A DNA stretch of 9,819 bases from Bacillota bacterium (GTDB taxonomy: Bacteria; Bacillota; Clostridia; Christensenellales; UMGS416): assembly GCA_023409755.1 (NCBI GenBank), contig JAEYRA010000097.1, positions 1-9,819 of the forward strand, in the 5' to 3' direction. The notes beneath the pieces are model-generated. The model was not told where the DNA came from and searched no databases. It was given only the letters and a program-made list of their open reading frames with translations. Shown here piece by piece: positions 1 through 5,512 of the stretch. Every line of letters begins with the position of its first letter. Within the stretch, counting starts at the first letter, position 1. Made by a program: the position numbers and the translations under genes.

Positions 1-425
1 TCGACGATGAGATGCAGGACATGGTCCGCATCACCGTCATCGCCACCGGGTTCGAGAGCGGCATCGTTCGCCAGCAACCCGCCCGCAAGCCCGCGGCCAA
101 GCCCTTTGAAGAGGAACGGCCCGAGCCGGCTACCCAGCGGCCCGCTACCCGTGAGCCCCAGGGTACCACGAGCTTCCGCACCCCCGGCCGCGCCGGCTAC
201 GACGACGCGACGACGACCTTCCCGCCCCAGCGGGAGCGTGAAGTCAACCGCCAGCCTTATGAGCGGGTGGAGCCCCGGTACGACCGTAACGACCCCCGTG
301 GCACCTACGGCCAGAGCGACAGCCGTGACCGCGATAATGACGTGCCCAACGAGCGGCCCCGTCAAAACGTGGTGATCGACGACGACGATTTGGACGTCCC
401 GCCGTTCCTGCGCCGCCGCCGCTAA
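1..425 (+). CDS. ftsZ: Cell division protein FtsZ, C-terminal end (5' partial)
   Basis: FtsZ is the tubulin-like GTPase that polymerises into the cytoplasmic Z-ring at the division site. Only the last 140 residues are present; the first complete codon is at base 3 and the gene enters from the left edge. The opening residues (DDEMQDMVRITVIATGF) match the last strand of the FtsZ C-terminal core domain. About 100 residues of a low-complexity linker follow, rich in Arg, Pro, Gln, Glu and Asp, as expected for the disordered FtsZ linker. The protein ends with the conserved C-terminal peptide (DDDDLDVPPFLRRRR), which in the family binds membrane tethers and regulators such as FtsA, SepF and ZapA. 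The GTP-binding tubulin signature lies outside the window. A strong terminator follows 20 bases after the stop, so this is the end of its transcription unit. Confidence 0.95.
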   Translation, partial: DDEMQDMVRITVIATGFESGIVRQQPARKPAAKPFEEERPEPATQRPATREPQGTTSFRTPGRAGYDDATTTFPPQREREVNRQPYERVEPRYDRNDPRGTYGQSDSRDRDNDVPNERPRQNVVIDDDDLDVPPFLRRRR

Positions 426-444
426 GCCCAACAGCACAAGGTTC

Positions 445-480
445 AAGCCGCCGGATTTCCGGCGGCTTGTTTGTTCGTTA
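445..480 (+). terminator. Rho-independent terminator of ftsZ
   Basis: A perfect 10-bp stem (AAGCCGCCGG with CCGGCGGCTT, 445-454 and 459-468) has a 4-base loop ATTT and is followed by a T-rich tract (GTTTGTTCGTT). It starts 20 bases after the ftsZ stop codon. Confidence 0.9.
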
Positions 481-577
481 AACACCTGCACTGGAATCGA
501 GATCGAGTCGACTGTCGATCCATCCAGCGGACACGACAGGCTCAGTAACTTTGACTATAACCGAACCGCCCGTTACC

Positions 578-606
578 TTGACGGCTGTTGTGTGGCATCA
601 TTCAAT
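578..606 (+). promoter_or_regulatory. Candidate sigma-A promoter for the methyltransferase remnant
   Basis: TTGACG (578-583) and TTCAAT (601-606) are separated by 17 bases, close to the TTGACA and TATAAT consensus. The predicted transcript would start near 613, about 30 bases before the start codon at 647. The -10 box is only a 4/6 match, so the call is moderate. Confidence 0.4.
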
Positions 607-646
607 TAACACCATATCTTTATGCCTTGATGGAGCGGAGGGTGAA

Positions 647-1106
647 ATGGCGACAGCAGCGGAGAAGAACAGGGGCAGTTGGAATGACGGCGCAGCCGCC
701 TATTCGGCGTTCAGCCATTCGGAAAGGTTCATGGCCCGCATTGCCGAGAACCCGGCCAACGCCTTCCATCACACCACCTGGGAAACCCTTCGTTACTTTC
801 TGCCGACCTGCGTGGCAAGAGAATCTGCGTGCCTTCGAGCGGCGACAACCACGCGGTGTTTGCCTTTGCCATGTTGGGGCGCAGGCGACCTCTTGCGACA
901 TCTCAGAGAACCAGCTTGCCAATGCAGAGCGAATCGCCAAGCAATATGGCTGGGAGAATTCCATCGGGTTTGTCTGCGCAGACACGATGAAGCTCGGTGG
1001 CATTGCGGATGGGTTATACGATTTTGTTTACGCCTCCAATGGGGTCCGCGTTTGGATTGACGACCTTCCTGGCCTGTATCGCAGCATTCACCGTGTGTTG
1101 AAGTAA
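647..1106 (+). pseudogene. Class I SAM-dependent methyltransferase, frameshifted and truncated
   Basis: The start at 647 is preceded by a good ribosome binding site (GGAGG, 637-641). The reading frame begins MATAAEKNRGSWNDGAAAY and continues to about 803. A -1 slip near 802-804 moves it to a second frame giving DLRGKRICVPSSGDNHAVFA. A second -1 slip in the GGGG run at 876-879 moves it to a third frame, giving AQATSCDISENQLANAER through NGVRVWIDDLPGLYRSIHRVLK and a stop at 1106. Together these rebuild the N-terminal ~153 residues of a Methyltransf_11/25-type Rossmann enzyme: motif I region, acidic motif II (CDIS) and the motif IV/post-I region. Relatives I recall run to roughly 250 residues, so the second half is missing, and a terminator hairpin begins 2 bases after the stop. 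The substrate is unknown. Two independent slips plus truncation favour a decayed gene over sequencing error. Confidence 0.8.
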
Positions 1107-1107
1107 A

Positions 1108-1139
1108 ACTCCCCCGTCTTGGAACAAGAGCGGGGGAGT
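1108..1139. terminator. Shared bidirectional terminator hairpin
   Basis: ACTCCCCC (1108-1115) pairs with GGGGGAGT (1132-1139). The stem extends inward with one bulge (GTCTT with AAGAGC) around a GGAAC loop. On the minus strand the hairpin is followed by TTTTACTTC, which suits the YeiH gene whose stop lies 45 bases away. On the plus strand it is followed by CGGTTTGTTC, directly behind the methyltransferase remnant. Confidence 0.75.
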
Positions 1140-1183
1140 CGGTTTGTTCCCGTCAGGAAGAACACTATGCCCGCCGGTGCAGT

Positions 1184-2170
1184 TTACAGCAGTACCGCCT
1201 GGGCCAGGAGCGACGCCGCCGTCAGTACCGCCCAGCAGCACAGCCCCAGAAGCAGGGGCCGCCAGCCGCTTTTCACAAGTTTTACCACGTTGGTGTTGAG
1301 CCCAATTGCCGCCATGGCCATCACAATGAGGAACTTGCCCGCCTGGGGCAGGAAGGCCAGCAACGCCGGCGGCAGCGGCGCGAACGTGCCAACGACCGAC
1401 GCTGCCAGGAACCCCAGCACAAACCACGGGAAGATTTTTTGAAATGAGAAGGTCGAACCCTGGCGGGCGCTTCGCCGCGCTGTCCACAGTGCCAGCGTCA
1501 GCGTGATTGGCAGGATCATCAGTGTCCGTGTCAGCTTCACGATGACGGCAAGGTCGCCAGCCTCGGTACTGAAAGCATAACCCGCCGCCACCACCGACGA
1601 GGTGTCGTTGATGGCCGTGCCCGCCCACAGACCGAAGGCGTGGTCATCCATGCCCATGAGATGCCCCAGAGCCGGGAACAGGAACGCCGCGATGATGTTA
1701 AAGAGGAAAATGGTGGAGATGGACTGGGCAATCTCGTCGTCCCGCGCACCGATGACCGGGGCGGTGGCCGCGATGGCAGACCCACCGCAGATGGCCGTGC
1801 CCACGCCGATGAGCACATTGGCGTTGCGCTCCACCCGTAGCAGCCGCCCAAAGGCCCACGCCGCCAGGAACGCCGCCGCCAGCGTGAAGACCATGAGGAG
1901 CAGTGTCTGCCCGCCGACACGCACCACAGCAAAGAGGTTCATGCCAAAGCCCAGGAGCACGATGGCGGCCTGCAGCAGCTTTTTGCCGGTGAAGGCGATG
2001 CCGGGCTGCAGCAGGGGCGGCCGGCGCCAAAGCGCGGCCAGCATGCCCAGCAGGATGCCCAGGATGGGCCCGCCCACGAGGGGGAGCTGGTTGCCCGCGA
2101 GCCAGGCCGGCACGGCAAGCACGGTGCACAGGGCAATGCCAGGAATGTTCTGTTTCGTCCATTGTTTCAT
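1184..2170 (-). CDS. yeiH: YeiH-family (UPF0324) putative sulfate exporter
   Basis: This is a 328-residue, very hydrophobic polytopic inner-membrane protein of the Cons_hypoth698 (PF03601) family, often named putative sulfate exporter; the true substrate is not established. Family signatures are visible: an N-terminal LPLVGGPILGILLGML segment, a GIAFTGKKLLQAAIVLLGFGMNL-type helix, the Gly-rich GVGTAICGGSAIAATAPVI, and FGLWAGTAINDTSSVVAAGY, where the NDTSSV core is typical. About ten membrane helices can be traced, and the length is normal. Start choice: the ATG at 2170 (MKQW) has GGAGGA at 2181-2186. In-frame ATGs at 2203 and 2188 lie at or beside the candidate -10 box (2195-2200) and lack a good ribosome site. 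The gene is convergent with the methyltransferase remnant and divergent from the nucleotidyltransferase gene; no co-transcribed partner is visible. Confidence 0.88.
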   Translation of the reverse strand: MKQWTKQNIPGIALCTVLAVPAWLAGNQLPLVGGPILGILLGMLAALWRRPPLLQPGIAFTGKKLLQAAIVLLGFGMNLFAVVRVGGQTLLLMVFTLAAAFLAAWAFGRLLRVERNANVLIGVGTAICGGSAIAATAPVIGARDDEIAQSISTIFLFNIIAAFLFPALGHLMGMDDHAFGLWAGTAINDTSSVVAAGYAFSTEAGDLAVIVKLTRTLMILPITLTLALWTARRSARQGSTFSFQKIFPWFVLGFLAASVVGTFAPLPPALLAFLPQAGKFLIVMAMAAIGLNTNVVKLVKSGWRPLLLGLCCWAVLTAASLLAQAVLL

Positions 2171-2180
2171 TGGTAAGCAA

Positions 2181-2200
2181 TCCTCCATAACACCATTATA
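2181..2200 (-). promoter_or_regulatory. Candidate -10 box and ribosome binding site of yeiH
   Basis: On the minus strand a perfect TATAAT occupies 2200-2195 and GGAGGA occupies 2186-2181, 10 bases before the ATG at 2170. No convincing -35 box lies 17 bases upstream (GCTGCA-like), so the promoter assignment is moderate. The order of elements argues against the upstream in-frame ATGs as starts. Confidence 0.45.
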
Positions 2201-2334
2201 CATATTCTTCCCTTCGTGCAGCGAGTGTCTTCAGGGTCATTTCCCGCCGTGTCTGGCGGTAGTACCCAAATTCGTTCTCTGTTCCTGCGCGGTACGCCGT
2301 GGTAAACTATCAAAAGTGAGAGGGAGGGAAGACT

Positions 2335-3162
2335 ATGGCATATCAATACAATGGGCCCCAGGCTGAGGAAGTCAATGGTGTGCTTCGGGCGCTGGAGAGC
2401 GCCTTTCAGGGCGCGTTTGGGCCCAACCTCGTGGGCCTCTATCTGCATGGCTCCATGGCCATGGGCAGCTTCAACCCGTGGAGCAGTGACATCGACCTGC
2501 TGGCAGTGACGGGTGTGGAGCCCACCCGACAGGAGAAACTTGATCTGGCCGGGCGCGTCATGGCCATCGCCGGCGACGACTGCCACCACAAGATTGAGTT
2601 GAGTGTGCTGACGGCGGTCCAAGCGCGGGAGGCACACCACCCCATCGGCTTTGTGCAGCACTATTCGACCACCTGGCACGAGCGGTACCGGCTGGGCCAG
2701 GCTGAACTTGTACTGGCCGGTGGAGACGATGAGGATCTGGCAGCCCATGTTACGGTGCTGCACGCCCGTGGCCAGGTGCTGCTGGGCGCGCCTATTGCTG
2801 AGACCTTTGGGGTTGTCCCGCGGGAGGACTACCTTCGCGCCGTGCTCTATGACATCGGCAGTGCGAGGGAAGCCATCCACGAGCCGTCGGACGCCGTCTC
2901 CATCCAGCCGGCGTTCACCATCCTCAACCTCTGCCGCACACTCCGCTACTTGCGGGAGGGGTTCGTGGGCTCCAAGCGCGAGGGAGGGGAGTGGGCGCTG
3001 AAGCAGGAGGATTTGGCGGCCCACCGCCCGGTGGTGTCCGCCGCCCTGGCCCAGTATATCGACGAAACGCCCTGCGCCTGCGACGCTGCGGCGCTCACGG
3101 CATTTGCCGACGCTCTGCTCACGGCCATCGGCGAGGCGCTTCCGGCCGGCCTGCCCGCCTGA
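2335..3162 (+). CDS. AadA/ANT(9)-like nucleotidyltransferase
   Basis: This 275-residue protein has a nucleotidyltransferase fold. The signature GSMAMGSFNPWSSDIDLL places Gly39-Ser40 and the two metal-binding aspartates at D52 and D54. A third acidic residue, E88 in KIELSVL, corresponds to the position of the proposed catalytic base in streptomycin/spectinomycin adenylyltransferases. The C-terminal half (about 150-270) is helical and matches the DUF4111/AadA C-terminal domain, with SIQPAFTILNLCRTLRYL as its most recognisable stretch. Family members transfer AMP from ATP to hydroxyls of aminocyclitol antibiotics, but chromosomal relatives are often uncharacterised, so aminoglycoside modification is only inferred. 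The ATG has a good ribosome site (AGGGAGG, 2321-2327). A TAAACT sequence at 2303-2308 could be a -10 box, without a clear -35. No terminator separates it from spoIVA, 93 bases downstream. Confidence 0.8.
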   Translation: MAYQYNGPQAEEVNGVLRALESAFQGAFGPNLVGLYLHGSMAMGSFNPWSSDIDLLAVTGVEPTRQEKLDLAGRVMAIAGDDCHHKIELSVLTAVQAREAHHPIGFVQHYSTTWHERYRLGQAELVLAGGDDEDLAAHVTVLHARGQVLLGAPIAETFGVVPREDYLRAVLYDIGSAREAIHEPSDAVSIQPAFTILNLCRTLRYLREGFVGSKREGGEWALKQEDLAAHRPVVSAALAQYIDETPCACDAAALTAFADALLTAIGEALPAGLPA

Positions 3163-3187
3163 ACGACGCCATCCCAGCCAATTTGGT

Positions 3188-3217
3188 GCATATGCATGGA
3201 CCATGACCTCATATACA
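3188..3217 (+). promoter_or_regulatory. Candidate sigma-E (mother cell) promoter of spoIVA
   Basis: GCATATG (3188-3194) and CATATACA (3210-3217) are spaced by 15 bases. They resemble the sigma-E consensus of a GHATATW-like -35 and a CATACAHW-like -10 with 14-15 bases between. In Bacillus subtilis spoIVA is known to be transcribed by sigma-E RNA polymerase in the mother cell. The predicted start near 3224 lies about 30 bases before the chosen start codon, downstream of the in-frame ATG at 3196. Confidence 0.55.
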
Positions 3218-3242
3218 TGGTTTGTGGAATCGAATGCCCGAA

Positions 3243-3248
3243 AAGGAG
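3243..3248 (+). promoter_or_regulatory. Ribosome binding site that sets the spoIVA start
   Basis: AAGGAG lies 7 bases before the ATG at 3256. The earlier in-frame ATG at 3196 has no such site and falls within the candidate promoter. Starting at 3256 gives exactly 492 residues, aligning from residue 1 with Bacillus subtilis SpoIVA. Confidence 0.8.
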
Positions 3249-3255
3249 TGGGAGC

Positions 3256-4734
3256 ATGGCGGACATGGACATTTATGGACAGATGGCGCAAAGGACGGAC
3301 GGGAATATCTATGTCGGGGTCGTCGGCCCCGTGCGCACCGGCAAGTCCACCTTTATCCGCCGGTTTATGGACTTGATGGTGCTGCCGGAGATGGAAGATT
3401 CCTGGCACAAGGAACGGCTCATCGACGAGCTGCCCCAGAGCGGTGGCGGCCGCACGATCATGACGACCCAGGTGAGCTTCGTGCCCAGCGAGGCCGTGAC
3501 AATCGACCTGGCGGACAACGCCCATTGCAGCGTGCGAATGGTGGACTGTGTGGGCTACATGGTGGACGGCGCCTATGGCGACAGCGAGGATGGGCAGCCG
3601 CGCATGGTGCGTACCCCCTGGCAGCCGGAGGAGATTTCCTTTGCCCAGGCGGCCGAGCAGGGTACCCGGAAGGTCATTGTGGATCACTCCACGATTGGTC
3701 TGGTGGTGACGACCGACGGCACCATCACCGAGATCCCCCGGGCCAACTACCTGCCGGCGGAGGAAAAGGCGGTGGATGAGCTGAAGGCGCTGGGCAAGCC
3801 CTTTGTCCTGCTCCTCAACAGCCGTACGCCGTCGGCCGATGCTACCCGGGAGCTGGCAGGCAACCTCAGCACCAAGTACGCCGTGCCCGTGGTGCCAGTG
3901 GACGTCCTGCACATGGACCGGCTGGACGTGCAGGAGATCATGCGTACCGTGCTCTATGAGTTCCCGGTGCGGCAGGTGGATTTCTCCATGCCGACCTGGG
4001 TCAAGTCGCTGCCTTGGGGGCATTGGCTGCTCACCTTCATCGTTGACCTTGTCAAAGAGGTGGCCGCTGCCATCAGCAAGGTTAAGGACTATCAGGTGTT
4101 GTCGGCTCGCTTCGCCGGGGCGGAGAACATTGAGGAGCTGCGCATCCTGCGCATCGATGCCGGCAGCGGTGTGGTAGAGGCTGACATCGTGCCACTGCAG
4201 TCGCTCTACTACCGGTTGCTAAGCGAGGAGAGCGGCCTGGAGATCCACGACGAGGCCTCGCTCATGAGCATCATCTACGACCTGGCCCATGCCAAGCGGG
4301 AGTACGACCACATGGCCGAGGCCTTGACAGCCGTACGGCAAGGTGGGTATGGGCTGGTCAAGCCGGGTCCTGCCGACATCGAGCTCGAAGAGCCTGAGCT
4401 CATCCATCAGAGCGGGCGGTATGGCGTGCGTTTCCGGGCCAGCGCCCCCACCTGGCACATCCTGCGGGTGGATGTGAACACCGAGGTCAGCCAGATTGTG
4501 GGCAATGAGAAACAGACCGAGGACTTCCTCCGGCACCTGCGTAACGACTATGAGAGTGACCGGGACTCGCTCTGGAACACTGAATTCTTTGGCCAGACGC
4601 TCTATGATCTGGTGGGGGAGGGGCTGGAGGGCCGCTCCGGCCAGATGCCCCCCGCCGTGCAGGGGAAACTGCGCAACGTTCTGGGACGCATGGTCAACGA
4701 CGGCAAGAACAACCTGATCTGCTTTGTCTTCTGA
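3256..4734 (+). CDS. spoIVA: Stage IV sporulation protein A, spore coat ATPase
   Basis: SpoIVA forms the basement layer of the spore coat. It assembles on the mother-cell face of the outer forespore membrane, is recruited by the small protein SpoVM, and polymerises irreversibly on ATP hydrolysis. It is also needed for cortex formation. The 492-residue length equals that of the Bacillus subtilis protein. The N-terminal TRAFAC-type ATPase domain has Walker A GPVRTGKST with K30, the sensor threonines T70-T71 in RTIMTTQ, and Walker B MVDCVGY with D97, all at the known positions. Other family blocks are DELPQSGGGRTIMTT, GTRKVIVDHSTIGLVVTTDG (VTTDGTI) and, towards the C-terminus, YDLAHAKREYDHM and GNEKQTEDFLRHL. 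The middle and C-terminal domains are complete, ending NNLICFVF. A sigma-E-like promoter and a clear ribosome site precede it, and a strong hairpin follows 68 bases after the stop. The intact motifs suggest a host able to sporulate. Confidence 0.97.
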   Translation: MADMDIYGQMAQRTDGNIYVGVVGPVRTGKSTFIRRFMDLMVLPEMEDSWHKERLIDELPQSGGGRTIMTTQVSFVPSEAVTIDLADNAHCSVRMVDCVGYMVDGAYGDSEDGQPRMVRTPWQPEEISFAQAAEQGTRKVIVDHSTIGLVVTTDGTITEIPRANYLPAEEKAVDELKALGKPFVLLLNSRTPSADATRELAGNLSTKYAVPVVPVDVLHMDRLDVQEIMRTVLYEFPVRQVDFSMPTWVKSLPWGHWLLTFIVDLVKEVAAAISKVKDYQVLSARFAGAENIEELRILRIDAGSGVVEADIVPLQSLYYRLLSEESGLEIHDEASLMSIIYDLAHAKREYDHMAEALTAVRQGGYGLVKPGPADIELEEPELIHQSGRYGVRFRASAPTWHILRVDVNTEVSQIVGNEKQTEDFLRHLRNDYESDRDSLWNTEFFGQTLYDLVGEGLEGRSGQMPPAVQGKLRNVLGRMVNDGKNNLICFVF

Positions 4735-4735
4735 C

Positions 4736-5012
4736 GCTTCGCTATTCGCGGCGATCGCTTTGCGCTCGCCGCGAGTGGGAGTGCTCGTCAGGGGTAGGTT
4801 GGGCCGCCCGGCGCACAGGTCGCCGGGCGGCTTCTCTATTGCTTTGGTCGTGCGGGGCTTTTACGTGGGAGACGCCGCCTGTGGGCGGGAAGGGCAGAGT
4901 GCCTCGGGCGAACTGTTTGGTGCCGCGGGCGAGTGAATCGCCTCGCGGCTACAAAGGGTGGCACATGATTTCAAGGGCATGTCGGGGTCCAAGGAGGCGA
5001 AGTCCCCTTTGG
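4736..5012 (+). repeat. Structured intergenic repeat, copy 1
   Basis: The non-coding stretch begins immediately after the spoIVA stop. Elements in order: hairpin H1, a 9-bp stem TCGCGGCGA/TCGCCGCGA (4746-4754, 4766-4774); the linker GAGTGCTCGT (4779-4788); hairpin H2, an 11-bp stem GCCGCCCGGCG/CGCCGGGCGGC (4803-4813, 4821-4831); the spacer containing GGTCGTGCGGGGCTTTT and GAGACGCCGCC; a small outer stem GTGCC/GGCAC (4899-4903, 4960-4964) enclosing hairpin H3 (4922-4949), whose apex is CGAGTGAATCG; and a tail AGGAGGCGAAGTCCCC. The next ~278 bases repeat this order at an offset of 275-280. Boundaries are approximate. No open reading frame here resembles a protein. Confidence 0.75.
4803..4845 (+). 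terminator. Probable terminator of spoIVA (H2 of repeat copy 1)
   Basis: An 11-bp GC-rich stem (GCCGCCCGGCG with CGCCGGGCGGC) with a 7-base loop is followed by TTCTCTATTGCTTT, 68 bases after the spoIVA stop. It would work as an intrinsic terminator although the T tract is interrupted. It is also hairpin H2 of the repeat. Confidence 0.65.
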
Positions 5013-5290
5013 CGCTTCGCTGTCGCGGCGGCCACCTTTGGCGACCACCGCGAGTTGGGAGTGCTCGTCCTGAAGTGTTTGATGCCCCGCGCCGCGCATG
5101 TTGTCGCGGGGCATTCTGCTGCGTGGTCGTGCTGGCTTATCCATAGGAGACGCCGCTCCCGCGGGAGGGCAGTATACCACGAGCAGAGTACGGATTGCCG
5201 CGGGCGAGTGAATCGCCTCGCGGCTGCAGAGGATTGGTATACGCCGACACAGGATCGTTGTGTTTCATGGAGGCGAGGTCCCTTTGGGCG
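5013..5290 (+). repeat. Structured intergenic repeat, copy 2 (tandem)
   Basis: Same order as copy 1: H1 TCGCGG/CCGCGA (5023-5028, 5048-5053); linker GAGTGCTCGTCC (5059-5070); H2 ATGCCCCGCG/CGCGGGGCAT (5082-5091, 5105-5114); spacer with TGGTCGTGC and GAGACGCCGC; outer stem GTATACC/GGTATAC (5172-5178, 5236-5242) around H3 (5197-5224), identical in sequence to H3 of copy 1; and the tail GGAGGCGAGGTCCC. The H2 stem differs completely from that of copy 1 yet remains self-complementary. The bases between its end and the pyrG promoter (5291-5431) show no gene and no convincing structure. Confidence 0.75.
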
Positions 5291-5431
5291 CTTTCGCCGT
5301 GGGCAAGCGGCGGATGCATCAAGGCGTACACCACATGATGGCGATCGTTCCCAAACATGTCCCTTTTTGGTACAGCACCCCGCATCTTGTGGATACTCGC
5401 TGCACCGCGCGAATTTTGCCACAATTTTTCC

Positions 5432-5460
5432 TTGACAGCCCAATTGCTGCGTGGTTAAAT
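5432..5460 (+). promoter_or_regulatory. Sigma-A promoter of pyrG
   Basis: A perfect TTGACA (5432-5437) is followed after 17 bases by TTAAAT (5455-5460). The predicted start near 5467 leaves a leader of about 45 bases with GGAGG at 5504-5508 just before the ATG. The initial transcribed bases are not GGGC and no leader terminator is seen, so the CTP-sensing attenuation known for B. subtilis pyrG is not supported here. Confidence 0.65.
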
Positions 5461-5512
5461 ATTCAAATGTAAGTTTGGCGTAGGCAAGTACATCGACACG
5501 GGCGGAGGTTGC

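Noticed and set aside
3196..3255. In-frame upstream start for spoIVA at 3196
   Set aside because: No ribosome site, it overlaps the candidate promoter, and the added residues do not match the family N-terminus. The ATG at 3256 has AAGGAG and gives the standard length.
2167..4023. A 618-residue minus-strand open frame opposite the nucleotidyltransferase and spoIVA
   Set aside because: It is antisense to two well-supported genes, rich in His/Arg/Gly as expected from a shadow frame, and has no domain or ribosome site.
4736..5290. CRISPR array
   Set aside because: The repeated units are about 278 bases long and differ internally. There are no short regular repeats with unique spacers and no cas gene.
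5137..5396. DnaA-box-like sequences TTATCCATA (5137-5145) and TGTGGATAC (5388-5396)
   Set aside because: Only two imperfect 8/9 matches 250 bases apart, with no AT-rich unwinding region and no origin-linked gene such as dnaA or dnaN.
5461..5512. CTP-responsive leader attenuation of pyrG as in Bacillus subtilis
   Set aside because: The predicted initial transcript does not begin with GGGC, and no terminator hairpin fits in the ~45-base leader.
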